64,000 bases of DNA, from assembly GCA_027422505.1 (NCBI GenBank), contig JAPQWV010000005.1, forward strand, positions 7,135,501 through 7,199,500. The letters are read 5' to 3'. Below are positions 25,207 to 37,501 of the stretch, in pieces. The notes under the pieces were generated by a model. That model was given only the letters and a program-made list of their open reading frames with translations. It was not told where the DNA came from and ran no database searches. This stretch comes from Craterostigma plantagineum (lineage: Eukaryota; Streptophyta; Magnoliopsida; Lamiales; Linderniaceae). The translations under genes and the position numbers were made by a program. The number at the start of each line of letters is the position of its first letter. Positions within the stretch are counted from its first letter, which is position 1.

Positions 25207-25840
25207 CTAGATCCATGTGTTGCGTTGTTCGAAACCTTGTAAAAGTGACACTGCTTCCGAATATGACGGCATAGGAGGTTTGAGCATCGCCATTGTGAGT
25301 GATTCATATTTCTGTCCCAGATTGGCAAGCAAGGAGTATACTTTTGTTTTGTCCGGCACTGGACTTCCAATGGCTGCAAGACTATCACAGGTGCTCTTGA
25401 ACTTTCTTAGATGTTCTGCTAGGGATTGATTTGGATCTTTTCTGAGATATGTGAGTTGTTGTCGAAGAGTAAATTCACGTTCCTGCGAATCTTGAGCATA
25501 TGCCTCTTTCAAGGCATTCCAAATGAATCGTGACGATTCAAGACCAATAACCAGGCCTAATGCTTCTTCGGTGAGTGTACCAATAATCCATCCACGTAAG
25601 AGTCGGTCTTCTTTACGCCATTTGATATATTCGTCTGAGAGCGTCTTTGTGTTGGTTGTTGAAGTGTTCGTTGTTGTAGTATTGTCTTTGTACATTGTTG
25701 GTGTCGCTGTTTCACCTGTGAGCAGCCCAACCATGTCTTGACTTTCAGCAAGAGCAAGCAATTGCTCACGCCACAATGGATAATTTTCTGAAGTAAGTTT
25801 GAGTGTGACAAGTTTGCAACGTTCAAGGAAATTGTTGAAA
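25207..25840 (-). pseudogene. Copia 1 gag
   Basis: The frame 25207-25776 encodes a Copia gag core (WIIGTLTEEALGLVIGLES, then LRKFKSTCDSLAAIGSPV), the UBN2 type that forms virus-like particles. The likely start (MVSTISLNV) is at about 25838 in another frame, so a frameshift separates the first 20 or so residues. The zinc knuckle (LCGQPGHIAKIC) follows at about 24898-24950 and contains a stop in place of its second residue. Confidence 0.8.
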
Positions 25841-25903
25841 CCATTTTTTTTTGGAATAGAACTCTCTTTTTCTCACAGAGGCTCTGATACCATAAAGAAA
25901 TAT

Positions 25904-26226
25904 TGAAACGAAGGAGAAACTTGCAGAAATAATTGTTTTTCTTATTCAACGTGATTGAGAGAGTTCATTACATTTCCTACGTATAGAAGACAATAGCATA
26001 AAATGAAGACATATATCAATCACTAATTGACGCTATCAATCCCTTGAATTGTGGGTTTGATGTGGTTATTGACTTACCATCTATCCATGATCGAGTCTTA
26101 ATGAGATCCCCTTGATTACCCTTATGATCCACCATTTGAGGAGTGAGCATATCCTTGTTCAAATCATCCTTCCTTATTTCTCCAAAATCATCCTTATCTC
26201 TCCAATCATGTGATTGAACGTTAATA
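25904..26226 (-). repeat. 5' LTR of Copia 1
   Basis: Direct repeat of 21554-21882. On the minus strand it starts tattaacgttcaatc and ends cttcgtttca. Confidence 0.88.
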
Positions 26227-26929
26227 TAATAATATTTGAGTTGTGTATTTTGCAGAAGTTTAGTATGCAGATCTTTGTCGCAGTAGTGCAAAATTAGAAC
26301 TTGCAAACCAACCGAAGTATCCAAAACTTTTTCTTAAAGAGTTATGTAGGTTTTGTAAGCCAATTACAATTAGTAGTTATTGGTAGTGCAAATTGATTGC
26401 TTCTCATGAATGCACGAATTTATGTATCTAAATCTTCGTTAGTTGTGTTTATTCATTTGCAGTCAAATAATTATATAAAGGTAAATTAATCGTAAACTCC
26501 TGGTGTTGGAGACTTGAACAAAGTCATTCATTTATGCAGCTGACATATTACTGTTCGTGTATTATGCCATATCAGATTGTAGTTGTGCACTGCAGTAGTG
26601 CAAAAAATATAAAGGTGAACTAAATTATCGCGGACTGTATTTGCACGACTGCTACTGAAGGAGTCGTGTGATTAAAGGGGATGGCCTATTTTGCACTAAC
26701 TGATACTGAAGCAGTCATGTAATTAAGGGGTTTTGTCCTATTTTGCATGATTTTTAATGAAGCCGTTGTGTAATTCAACGGTTTATTTTAGGGTAAATTC
26801 CTTATCAGTCCCAGTTGAAGTTCAAAATTCCTCTTAAATACCCCTTCAATTTTTTCTTCCTGATCAGTACCCTTCTGTGAAAAGTTTCCTATTTAATACC
26901 CCAAACATTAAAATGACGGAAACAACCTT
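26227..26929. repeat. Spacer with agtagtgcaaaa-type repeats and an element edge
   Basis: Words such as gtagtgcaaaa recur near 26283, 26383 and 26596 and also near 38826. From 26773 (gggtaaattccttatcagtcc ... aaattcctcttaaatacccc) the sequence matches 43674-43760, which likewise precedes TATACCA-rich DNA. This is therefore probably the edge of a transposon family. Confidence 0.5.
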
Positions 26930-28330
26930 TCGTTACAGTTGCAAAACAATTTTCATATTATTATACCGTGAGACGCGAGTATTATAACAAAAGATATTAT
27001 TATACCACTAATGGAATATAATATTCTACTAATAAACATAGTTATTATACCAACACCAGACAATATCATACCTAGCTAAATTTTATAGTATTATACCAAT
27101 AGCTGTCAAAATTATACTAAGAAATAATATAATTATAATTTATCATACGAATTGATCTTTCCACATTATACCCACAAAGACGACAATTATACCATCAAAA
27201 TCCGAAATTTTACCAACAAAATATCAAAAAATTATATCTAAAAAATAGTAAATTATACAAACAACAGATGTTATTATACCACAAAAGAATTACATTATTC
27301 TACTAATAGCCATAATTATTATACCAGTACCAGACATTACCAGACCTTGTTAAATTTAAGAGTATTATACCAATAGCTGTCGAATATATACTAAGACATA
27401 ATATAATTATAGATATATCATACGAATTAAACTTTCCACATTATACCCACAAAGACGACAATTATACCATAAAAATCTGAATTTTCACCAACAAAATACT
27501 CAAAAAATTATAGTTAATTATACCAACAAAAGATGTTATTATAGCACGAAAGAATTACATTATTATACTAATAGACATAGTTATTATACCAATAGCATAC
27601 ATTATCTTACCTAGTTAAATTTAAGATATTATACCAATAGCTGTCGAAATTATACTAAGACATAATAGATATATCATACGAATTGATCTTTCCACATTAT
27701 ACCCACAAAGACGACAATTATACCATGAAAATCAGAAATTTTACCAACAAAATACTAAAAAAAATAGTTAATTATAACCAACAAAAGATGTTATATGCCA
27801 CGAAAGAATTACATTAGTCTACTACTAGACATGTTTATTATAGCAACAGCAGACATTATCATACCTAGTTAAATTTAAGAGTACGTATTATACCAATAGC
27901 TGTCGAAATTATACTAAGACATAATATAATTATAGATATATCATACGAATTGAACTTTCCACATTATACCCACAAAGACGACAATTATACCATGAAAATC
28001 TGAAATTTCACCAACAAAATACTCAAAAAATTATAGTTAATTATACCAATAAAAGATGTTATTATACCACAGAAGAAATACATTATTCTACTAATAGACA
28101 TGGTTATTATACCAACAACATACATTATCATACCTAGTTAAATTTAAGAGTATTATACCAATAGTTGTTGAAGTTATACTAAGAAATAATATAATTATAG
28201 ATTTATCATACGAATTGATCTTTCCACATTATACCTACAAAGACGACAATTACATTAAAACCAGAAATTTTACCAACAAAATATTGCAAAAATTATACCT
28301 TAAAAATACTTATACCAACTCATTTATTTT
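26930..28330. repeat. Tandem array, five units of about 265 bp, TATACCA-rich
   Basis: The phrase ccacattatacccacaaaga recurs at 27161, 27436, 27692, 27959 and 28224 (spacings 275, 256, 267, 265). Between these, each unit carries the same order of words: catacgaatt, ttataccat, accaacaaaata, aaagatgttatt, agaattacatt. ATTATACCA-like heptamers occur every 15-25 bases. No coding frame is present. Confidence 0.92.
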
Positions 28331-29130
28331 ATGATTATTTTTCGATCCAACTTCTGATTGTACGAACTAGGATTGCTACTGTACGAACAAATTCATTAGT
28401 AGCATTATACCAACTGAGCTATTGATTATAGCAGTAACTAATGATCAACTTTGACATAATTATACTTACAGTTCTGGATTTCATACCAGTAAGAATCGTA
28501 ACTATACCACTATTAAACCTAAGTGTTCCAACACTTCAATAATAGTATAGTATTATACCAACCGATGTATTTACTATACTAACAAAACTGTTCAAATTTG
28601 CCAATAAATTTACCAATAACCGCTTCCATCAGAAGCGCACAGTATACCAAGTAAATATTGAATTGGTTTATAGTTTTATACCAAGAAAAAGCTTAATCTT
28701 ACCAACTATTTCGAGTATCGTACCAACATTTCAGCAACAGAATACACTAATTGACATTTTTATTATATCACCAGTTCAAATTGCCCATAAATTTACCAAT
28801 AAACGATTCCATTATACTAACAGTTTCGCACATTATACCAAGAGATATTGAACGATTGGTTTACAGTTTTATACCAAGAAACAACTTAATCATAGCAACT
28901 ATTTCAAGTATCGTACCAAAATTTCATGAACAGAGTTATACCAACTGACATGTTAATTATACCACCAATTCAAATTTGCCCATAAATATTACCAATAAAC
29001 GCTTTCATTATACTAACAGTTGCACATATTATATTAAGAAAAATCAACGATTGGTTTAGATTTTTTTACCAACAAAGACCTTAATCGTACCAACAACTAT
29101 TTCGAGTATTGTACCAATAGTACATAATAA
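28331..29130. repeat. Second TATACCA-rich block, units of about 190 bp
   Basis: The phrase gattggttta(t/c)agtttta(t)acca recurs near 28663, 28853 and 29048, with aatttaccaataaacg-type words between. It is related in motif but not in unit to the preceding array. Confidence 0.8.
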
Positions 29131-29626
29131 TATTATACCAACGAACCAATAGTACAGTCAAGTTAAGTTTGCTATATAAACCTCAGAAAAGTTCAACATA
29201 ATAAACACTATAAACCTATAAACTAAAACAAACATAAACTAACACCTAAGCTATCAAAACACCATAAACATGAACAAACATAAAAAAACTCAGCATCATT
29301 CAACATAATAAACACTATAAACAAGTAACATACACTAAAAACCTAAACTAACACCTATGGGATCAATGAAACACTATAAACATGAACAAACATAAATCGA
29401 ACTCCGCATAGTTCAACATAATAACATTATCAAGCATAATATTCCATTGCAAATCCACAAATTATTGTCCCTACAATTGTCCACTGCCAACAAACAAAAT
29501 AAACATCAGCATAGTAATTCCACAGCCATTCCACAAAATGTTGTCCTAAATATTGTCCACTACTATTCCACAAGATAAACCTCAGCATAGTACATAAAAT
29601 TCCATTGTCATTCCACAAAATATTGT
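29131..29626. repeat. AT-rich block with aaca-rich short repeats
   Basis: Repeats of gttcaacataataaacactataaac (near 29187, 29297, 29412) and of ccattccacaaaatattgtcc (near 29528, 29611). No gene. Confidence 0.7.
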
Positions 29627-30268
29627 CCTAAACATCCTTTAAGTCCGCTTCTTGACAACTCTTAGCGAGGGACAGAATCCCAGATGCGATAATGGCATCA
29701 TCAATATCGCCGGCTTCTTCCACGTAGTCCCAACCAGCTACGCTGTCCTTTAACACGGCATCAACCCACATGCATACAAGCATGCCAAAGCCCATGGAGC
29801 CCTCCACTTGTTGTCGACATTTTACGTGCTCGACGTTCTTCTTAGTTGCTATTCTGCCCATGTCGAAAATTGAGGCATTGCGCAAACAGTGTGGCCTGAA
29901 ATTCACCAACACAAGCAACCGTGTAAATGCCACATCTCCACGTTGAATATATATCAATAACAGTAATTCAGAGGGAACTTACGACGAGCTCACTATCTGA
30001 CCGATATTGGGGAGCTTGCAAGGACGTATAATGACGGAAGATGCTCTCTTGTGAGAGGAAAACAAGCAGATGCCAACGGAATTTGGTATTAATTGGCATA
30101 ACTATAGCTCGCATGTTAGCCAAGTTACGCCTAGCGAGTATCTGGCACTGACCGAGCACGTTGGGTAACAACTTACTGTCAAAGGAAGTACTTTTCACGT
30201 CCTTATCGGGGAATTTTTTATTTTCTGCATCCCCAAAATGTCCGAGAAATTGGCCTGCAAATCGTTGT

Positions 30269-30733
30269 TGTAACATCCCGTCCCATACCGGGCGTCACAG
30301 TAGCATCTGTCCCTACCGGGACAAGTGGGGTTGCCCACCACACTTCGACTGATAGTCTGGCCCCACTGTACTACCATTTAACCTTTCAGCGTGCTTCGTG
30401 CACTCGCTCACACGCACCCTGAGAAACTTCCCAAGGGGTCACCCATCCCTAGATTGCCCTAAGTCAAGCACGCTTAACTTCGGACTTTCTGTAGATGGAC
30501 TCCCGAAAAGGTAGGTCGACCTTGGTGATATGAGTAGTACTATCAATTCTCTTATCCGATTCTTAGCATGACACGCCCATACATTGCCAGTCTCAGGATC
30601 CCTCTCATTCGGGTATCTGATCGGTTCGTTCATGTACCCCTTCGCCTAGAAGCCTGCCAGGAGCCGCTTCGTGTCTGTGCACCTCTCTGGCACCCGCGAT
30701 CACTCCCCGCCCTCATCGGCCCCGGGCGTCACA
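30269..30733 (-). mobile_element. Cassandra-like solo LTR carrying a 5S rRNA-like segment
   Basis: A 465-bp unit with ends TGTGACGCCC and GGATGTTACA (minus reading), flanked by a perfect 5-bp target duplication, gttgt (30264-30268 and 30734-30738). It contains a 5S rRNA-like segment. Cassandra elements are short non-autonomous LTR retrotransposons whose LTRs carry 5S promoter sequence. This unit is longer than I expect for a Cassandra LTR. It also repeats the word gggcgtcacag near both ends, so internal rearrangement is possible. Confidence 0.82.
30411..30490 (-). promoter_or_regulatory. 5S rRNA-like pol III promoter segment in the solo LTR
   Basis: Minus reading: tccgaagttaagcgtgcttg matches the box A region of plant 5S rRNA, and ggatgggtgacc followed by ttgggaagt matches box C. 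The spacer between them is diverged. It is not a 5S gene, as the 5' third of 5S is missing. Confidence 0.85.
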
Positions 30734-31012
30734 GTTGTAAAGTTCACTAACAAGTAGGTAAAATATACTCACTGCGACATATGTGGTGAGAAATCGTAGA
30801 ACACCAAAGACATTGTTCCGTCGTTTGTAAACCGCTGAGTTCAGGTAGCGGAACCATGAATCGATGATATCGCCTTGAATGGGCTCACCCATTAACAAAT
30901 TGATGAGTAGCTCACCGGTCACTTGCGACGTTTCGTTTGTGAACACGGTTGACCTGCACATAAACGTCGAATAAACGCAAATTATACTCAATAGCATAAA
31001 AGATATGATCAA

Positions 31013-31329
31013 TTTGAACTTACGTTAAATCTGGTTGGTAAAAAAAAAAGCATCAACCAAGTTGCAAAGAGTAGCCAAAAATCCCATACCTTTTGGATTT
31101 AATAGATGTTAGAGAGGATGATTAATAGATGATTCGTGCTCGTCGGCGTGCGGCTGGCACTTGAATGTATGGTGTGACTCAGACAAAATCGCCGGTGATA
31201 GGTCTGTGTTTCGTCGATGTGCTTGACTGCTGAGACATAATCCCTTCACGCTTCACCATAGTTCTTTTTTGTTTTTTTAATTTTCTTTTATTAACCAATT
31301 TTTTATTATTAATATATAATTTTTTATGA
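31013..31329. other. Spacer
   Basis: It may hold the 5' flank of the split peptidase gene. Nothing else is recognised. Confidence 0.35.
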
Positions 31330-31675
31330 GCTTGAAGCTTCTACGGGCATAGAAATAAACAAGTCTCAGCCTGTAGGCATGTGTATTTGTTCAGTGAACT
31401 CCTACAGCTGTAGACATGTAATTGTCTCGTCTTGTAGAAATTCGATTTTTCTCATTAAAAGCTCTATGGCCGTATAAAACGATAAGTCCCGGCCTGTAGA
31501 AAAAATTCGTCTGGCCCAGTGAATATTCTACGGGTGTAGAGACAACGAAGCCTCAGCATCTAGAGAATGATTCGATCATTTTTTCTTATTTTTTTTTAAT
31601 ATTTTTTTAAGAACACGAGCGTTGAAAGCAAATACATGGTTTGCCTCCCAAGATGCGCTTCTTTAACGTCTTAAG
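31330..31675. repeat. Dispersed 350-bp repeat, copy A
   Basis: Nearly identical, and in the same orientation, to 55428-55788: gcttctacgggcatagaaat, tctcagcctgta, cggcctgtagaaa, then gaacacgagcgttgaa and ggtttgcctcccaag. The last part (ttgcctcccaaga, gcgcttctttaacgtc) resembles sequence common near the 3' end of plant Ty3 elements of the Athila/Tat group. Confidence 0.85.
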
Positions 31676-31690
31676 CCGGACGTAACTTTA

Positions 31691-31952
31691 ACTTTGGGGT
31701 TTAGATGACTTTAAATGTTTCTCCATTCATATCAGCCACAGTTTAACAAACAAACAATTACTTCACAGAAGCTCACCATGGTCTTAGATCGAGCTGCTTC
31801 TTACATTTCTCACAATGGATTGCCTTTGCTTGCTATATCTCAAAAAGATATATATTTTCTCAATCTTCTTCTTGAAGAGAGATACATCTATTCACCGAAG
31901 AACTCCCATGTCGAAGACCCTACTACTATTACTACTACTACCACTACTACTC
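31691..31952. other. Spacer with an unrecognised open frame
   Basis: A frame from 31715 runs through the following GAA repeat, but its product matches nothing I know. It is probably chance. Confidence 0.3.
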
Positions 31953-32038
31953 CTCGAAGAAGAAGAAGAAGAAGAAGAAGAAGAAGAAGAAGAAGAAGAA
32001 GAAGAAGAAGAAGAAGAAGAAGAAGAAGAAGAAGAAGA
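31953..32038. repeat. GAA/AGA trinucleotide microsatellite
   Basis: About 28 units of AGA, preceded by short ACT runs (31921-31950). It gives poly-Arg, poly-Glu or poly-Ser in different frames. Confidence 0.95.
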
Positions 32039-32219
32039 CAGACTCTTCAAAACAATGGGAGGATGCTCGTTCTCCCGTCTGCATGGAAAATAAATCCTAC
32101 TACTCGTCCCACGACAAAGGCTGCCGACCATTCATGTGAGCCACCGCCACTCCAACTGCTTCGATGAGATTTGCAAGTCATCCCCACCGACCTTATTACA
32201 GCCCACAGCCACCGAATCC

Positions 32220-32610
32220 TGTTGGAATTAATTCTCATTTCACATGCATTGGTAAACGTATGAGTACACATGAATTGTAACATACATCTTTATTCTTCAT
32301 CTTGCTTAATAAAGGCAATGGATGAAAACTAAAGTATGATGTTATGAGTTAGATATTAAATAGTATTAATATTATGAGATGTCTTATGAGCATGACCCAT
32401 ACATAAACCATTGCTACACTATAAATTCCCCTCCTCTCCTGCTCCAATCGAAGCACACACATATACTTACGATTGAAGATCTAGTTGTACCCTGGGAAGC
32501 AACTTGATTGATCACTTGAAATAGCTTTTTAGGGAAATGCTTCATGCATGCCTCTAGATTATTTTGTGTTCTCAAGTTTATTTGCTTTCTTCATTTGTGT
32601 AGTTCCTACA
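32220..32610 (+). repeat. 5' LTR of Copia 2
   Basis: Direct repeat of 37111-37501. A TATA-like run ctataaattc near 32420 may be the promoter. Confidence 0.95.
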
Positions 32611-32740
32611 ATCTAAAAAGCTATTTTCCAATGGAGGATGCTCAAGGAATTTTCAATATGAAGGTTTCATCAGCGACCATGACGGTGACAACCCCCAAGA
32701 AGAAAATGGAGTTCCAAGTGATATGCCTATCAACGAAACA

Positions 32741-35700
32741 ATGAGTCAAAACGGAGATGGGTTGAATCTGGGTAATCCATTTAATAATCCTCCTTTTCAA
32801 CCATTCAATCCTACCATGATGAAGTATCCCGACACGTCTCGTGTTGAGGAATTCTCGGGAACTAATTTCAAATGGTGGAAGGAGAGAGTTTATACTTTAC
32901 TTGACATGCATGGGTTCTAGATAATCCTCTTAATGAAGGGATGAATATTGTTGGGTGAGAACAAGCAAACAAAGTATGTCGAGAGACCATCCTTTCGACT
33001 TTGTCAAATACTCTATTTGATGTGTATGTGGGGTACTCAAATGCAAAGGAGATTTGGGACTCCATGAGTCAAAAGTACACAGCCGAGGATTCTGTGAAAC
33101 AGAAATTTGCTTGCTCCGGCTTCAAATGATGGGAAATGGTCGAGGGAACAAGTGTGCATGATCAAATAAATGATTATTTGCACTTATTGGAAGGTCTCAA
33201 GGGTGAAAAAAAATAATCTTCCCATGGAGTATGTTACAGACTCTTATTGACAAGTTACCTCCATCTTGGAGTGACTATAAACAACAACTCAAACACAAGA
33301 AAAAAAAATGGATTTGGATGAGGTGATGAGGCATATCATCATCGAAGAGCAAAATAGAAAACAAATCTCACTGGTGGCCAAGGATTTCAAATCTAAGGCA
33401 AATCTTGTGATGAAAGGGGAAAAGGAGTGGATGCGGCGAAAAAGGGACCCTTTAATCACAAAGGTGACAAGTACTTGAAACATAAGCCGTCTTTTATTAA
33501 TAAAAAGAAAGGATCTTGTTTTGTGTGTGGAAAACCGGGACATCATGCAGCCCAATGCCGATGGAGAATTGTCAACAATGATGACAAAAGAAACTTTAAG
33601 AAACAAGCAAATGTTGTTCAAGGAGGGGATGACAACGTGGTGGCCGTAACCACCGAAATTAACATGGTCTCAACCATGAAGAAAGATGTTTGGTTGGTTG
33701 ACTATGGTGCAACCAAACATATAGCAAAAAATAGAGGGGATTTTGTACAATATGTCGAGACAAATGAAGGTGAAGTCTTTCTTGGAGATTCTCATGTAAC
33801 AGCCGTCAAAGGGAAGGGGGATGTGGAGTAAAATTAACTTTAGGAAAGACTCTTACCTTGAAGAAGGTCCTTCATGTCCCAGCTATAAGAGCTAACCTGG
33901 TTTCGGCTTCCTTGATGAACGATGCGGGCGTCAAAGTTACTATTGAGAGTGGGAAACTTATTCTCACAAAGAATAATACATTTGTAGGCAAAGGCTATAA
34001 GACCAATGGTCTCTTTGTACTTAATGTGGACTCTATCATGAATAGAATAAATTCTTCAGCTTACCTTGTGACTTCTTTCGGTTTATGGCATGAAAGACTG
34101 GGCCATGTAAACAAAATTTACATGAAAAAGATGATGGATGAGGGAATAATTCCTAAAATGGATTCAAATAATGCAAAGAAATGTGAAATATGTGTTGAAT
34201 CTAAACTCGTAAAAAAGTCGTGTTATAGTGTGAAAAGATCAACACAACTACTTGATCTGATCCATAGCGATCTTGGAGATATGAAAAATTGTGAATGTAG
34301 AGGAGGGAACAAATATTATATCACATTTATTGATGATTTTTCTAGATTTGCAAGATTATATCTTTTAAATCAGAAGAGCGAAGCCTTTTCTAAGTTTGTT
34401 ATTTACAAACAAGAGGTTGAAAATGAACTTGGGAGGAAAATAAAAAGATTAAAATCCGACCGAGGAGGAGAGTATCTTTCGGTTGACATTTTTTGCGAAA
34501 ATCATGGAATTATTCATGAAACTACTCACCATATTCGCCTGAATCTAATGGAGTAGCTGAAAGAAAAAATAGAACTCTTAAAGAAATGATGAATTCTATG
34601 CTTCTAAATTCAGGAGCACCAGGTGAATGGTGGGGGGAAGCGATTTTAACATCTTGCTTCTTACAAAATCGAGTACCACATAAACGAACAGGAAAAACCC
34701 CGTATGAGATTTGGAAAGGTTATGCTCCAAACCTAAAATATCTTAGAGTATGGGGTTGTCTTACAAAAGTATTATTAACTGATCCAAAGAAAAGAAAAAT
34801 TGGTTCAAGGACATCTGATTGTTTATTTGTGGGATATGCTGAAAAATCGGCAGCATATAGATTTCTTGTGTTAAAATCAGATGAAATTGAAGAAGGTTCA
34901 ATTACTGAATCTAAAAATTCTGAATTTTTTTTTGAGTCAAATTTCCCATTAAAACAATTAGCTGAGGCTGAAAGAAATCCACCTAAGGCGCTTGAATCTC
35001 AAGACCTCATCGAGAATCAAGTAACTGGAAAAAGGAGAAGAACTCAAAATATTATGGGAGGAGACTACTATTTTTATTTCGTAGAGCAAGGTCCTAAAAC
35101 CTATCACGATGCAATCTCGTGTAAGGAAGCTGAAAATTGGAAATAAAGTATAAAATCTGAGTTATCTTCCATTTTATAAAATAATACTTGGGAATTGGTT
35201 GACCTACCTTGAGGGTCAAAGCCAATTACAAGTAAGTGGGTGTTTAATAAAAAAACTCTTACCGGATGGGAGTGTGGAAAAATATAAATCTAGATTGGTT
35301 GCAAGAGGCTTCACTCAACAAGAGAATCTAGATTATTTCGACACATTTGCACCAGTAACAAGGATCTCTTCTATTCGAATGCTAATAAGCTTGGCGGCCA
35401 TTCACAATTTTGTTATACATCAAATGGATGTTAAAACAACATTCTTGAATGGAGATCTTGAAGAAGAAATTTACATGTTGCAACCAGAGGGTTATAAAGT
35501 GCAAGGGCAAGAGAAGAAAGTATGCAAACTTAAAAAATCCTTGTATGGATTAAAACAAGCCCCAAAACAATGGCATGAGAAAATTGACAGCACTTTAGAA
35601 AACCAAGGTTTTATAAACTCTTCAGTTGATCGATGTGTTTACATAAAAAAAGATCTCGAGCAAATGGTTATAATTGCTCTATATGTAGATGACTTGTTAA

Positions 35701-36582
35701 TATTTGGAACAAATATTAATATTGTTGAAGAAACAAAAGATGTACTTTCCAACACCTTTGATATGAAGGATTTAGGGGAAGCAAATGTGATGCTTGGAGT
35801 TAAAATATTGAGGACAAATGGAGGTATCATGTTACTACAAGACCATTACATAGAAAAGGTCCTCAAAAGATTTGGTTACTATGACGTCAAACCCGTTAGC
35901 ACACCATTTAATGCAAATGAGGCATTATTGGAGAACCCCAAGATCAAACAACATATGCTCAAATACTGGGATGCTTACTTCACTTATCAAACTATACGAG
36001 GCCTGACATATCTTATGCGATTGGAAGATTAAGTCGGTATACGAAAAATCCCAATGGTTCCCATTGGATGGCCCTTACTAGAGTATTAAATATCTCAAAT
36101 TATTGAGGGTTATACAGATGCGAATTGGATATCAGATTCTAGTGACACAAGGTCTACTAGTGGCTATGTGTTCTTAATGGGAGGAGGGGCTGTGTCATGG
36201 AAGTCAACAAAGCAAACTTTGATAGCACGCTCTACGATGAATTCCGAATTCATTGCTTTAGAATTAGCTTGTGTAGAAGCTGAATATTTAAGGAATGTTT
36301 TGTTAGACATTGCGATTGATAAGAGTTTGATCACTTCAATATCAATCCTTTGTGACAACAAGGCTGCAATTTGGTGTTGCGAAAAATAATACTTATAACG
36401 GAAAAAATCGCCACATGCGCTTGAGACATAATGTGGTAAAACAAATGATAAAAGATGGAATAATCTCAATAGATTATGTAAAGTCTGAGGGGAACACGGC
36501 CGATCCCTTGACAAAACCTTTAGGGAGGTTTTTAGTTGAGAAGACCATGAGAGAAACGGGAATTATGGCCCTTGATGTCTAG
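32741..36582 (+). pseudogene. Copia 2 gag-pol, broken by frameshifts and stops
   Basis: The gag start is near 32741 (MSQNGDGLNL), with a premature TAG at 32918-32920. The zinc knuckle CFVCGKPGHHAAQC (33519-33560) is intact. In the protease, WLVDYGATKH replaces the DSG triad by DYG. The integrase has LWHERLGHV, CEICVESKLVKKSC and the core IHSDLGDM ... KSDRGGEY (33858-34556), with a shift at about 34550. The C-terminal half is at 34586-35146. RT at 35199-36032 keeps both aspartate sites (QMDVKTTFLNG, ALYVDDLLIFG). RNase H ([27 protein letters not shown]) is at 36168-36389 and the tail at 36352-36582. Each part lies in its own frame, so no polyprotein is made. Confidence 0.9.
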
Positions 36583-37110
36583 GACTTGTGGCAACCCTAC
36601 CCATTGCTCAACTAACATGAGCAATTGGTTCATAAGGGTAAAAACAAAACAAGAACTAAGACCTGAAGCAATTTCCCTAATTATTCTCATTTCTATGGTT
36701 CGAGATTGTTTAAAGATAATCGGAGGATGGAATAGTTATTTCCTTGATAAACTAGATAAGTGTACGATGGAAAGTTTACCTGTGTGAGAGTTGGGTGTGG
36801 CCGCTCATATGAGAGACTAGGCTAATCTTTCTAAAGCACTCACAGATTTAATTTAACAGGGAAGCACATGGCCGAAGAGAGGTGCTCAACCGCATTGAGA
36901 AGAGGAGAAAAGAAAATATTGTGGAAATAAGATAAAAAAGAAAGATAAGTTCATAAGATTCGTTCTAATTATTTTTCTGTGGACTTAAATCATGTTGCCT
37001 AAGTCGTGGTTCATAGTTTCATAGTGGAAACACCACAATCTATGCGACATTTTCCAGATTATATAACATGAAATAAAAACTTGGGAACAAGTTTTCATTT
37101 GGTGGGGGAT

Positions 37111-37501
37111 TGTTGGAATTAATTCTCATTTCACATGCATTGGGAAACGTATAGTACACATGAATTGTAACATGCATCTTTATTCTTCATCTTGCTTAAT
37201 AAAGGCAATGGATGAAAACTAAAGTATGATGTTATGAGTTAGACATAAAATAGTATTTAATATTGTGAGATGTCTTATGAGCATGACCCATATGTAAACC
37301 ATTGCTACACTATAAATTCTTCTCCTCTCCTGCTCCAATCGAAGCACACACATATACCTACGATTGAAGATCTAGTTGTACCCTGGGAAGCTACTTGATT
37401 GATCTCTTGAAATAGCTTTTTAGGGCAATGCTTCATGCATGTCTCTAGATTATTTCGTGTTCTCAAGTTTATTTGCTTTCTTCATTTGTGTGGTTCCTAC
37501 A
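37111..37501 (+). repeat. 3' LTR of Copia 2
   Basis: Direct repeat of 32220-32610, preceded by the polypurine tract. Confidence 0.95.

Larger units (their letters stand above)
21554..26226 (-). mobile_element. Copia LTR retrotransposon 1 (minus strand, degenerate)
   Basis: The LTRs are at 25904-26226 (5', reading minus) and 21554-21882 (3'). By eye they differ by about six substitutions and two small indels, so this is the least diverged LTR pair in the window. The primer site tggtatcagagc (initiator Met tRNA) lies on the minus strand near 25883-25894, about ten bases inside the 5' LTR. The polypurine tract is next to the 3' LTR (gagggaggg, about 21883-21892). The usual TG at the LTR start is changed to TA. 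No target duplication is seen, and the outer edge of the 3' LTR abuts a duplicated piece of LTR sequence (21520-21553), so that edge is rearranged. Confidence 0.88.
29628..31012 (-). pseudogene. Ulp1-like (C48) cysteine peptidase of a transposon, split by a solo LTR
   Basis: Read on the minus strand in three pieces. 30713-31012 has LLINLLMGEPIQGDIIDSWF. 29968-30276 has LGQCQILARRNLANMRAIVM and KFRWHLLVFLSQE, the place of the catalytic His strand of Ulp1-type peptidases (HW becomes RWH). 29628-29957 has GSMGFGMLVCMWVDAVL where GxCGxxV is expected. The catalytic Cys context is weak and the frames are broken. Plant MULE and CACTA elements often carry such SUMO-protease-like genes. The inserted LTR at 30269-30733 interrupts the reading. 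No transposase is seen nearby. Confidence 0.6.
32220..37501 (+). mobile_element. Copia LTR retrotransposon 2, 5-bp target duplication
   Basis: Two 391-bp LTRs (32220-32610 and 37111-37501) start tgttggaattaattctcat and end gttcctaca. They are flanked by aatcc on both sides (32215-32219 and 37502-37506). By eye they differ at about 17 positions plus two indels (about 4 percent). A polypurine tract ggtggggga precedes the 3' LTR. The usual initiator-Met primer site is not visible after the 5' LTR (atctaaaaagcta instead). Confidence 0.95.

Noticed and set aside
26930..29130. CRISPR-like array of repeats and spacers
   Set aside because: The genome is a plant, the units are long (about 190-265 bp) and the short word attatacca is irregularly spaced without unique spacers of constant size.
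30411..30490. A functional 5S rRNA gene
   Set aside because: Only the internal promoter part matches; the 5' third is missing, the middle is diverged, and the segment lies inside LTR-type ends with a target duplication.
31892..32131. Poly-Ser, poly-Glu and poly-Arg proteins
   Set aside because: Produced by a GAA microsatellite in different frames.
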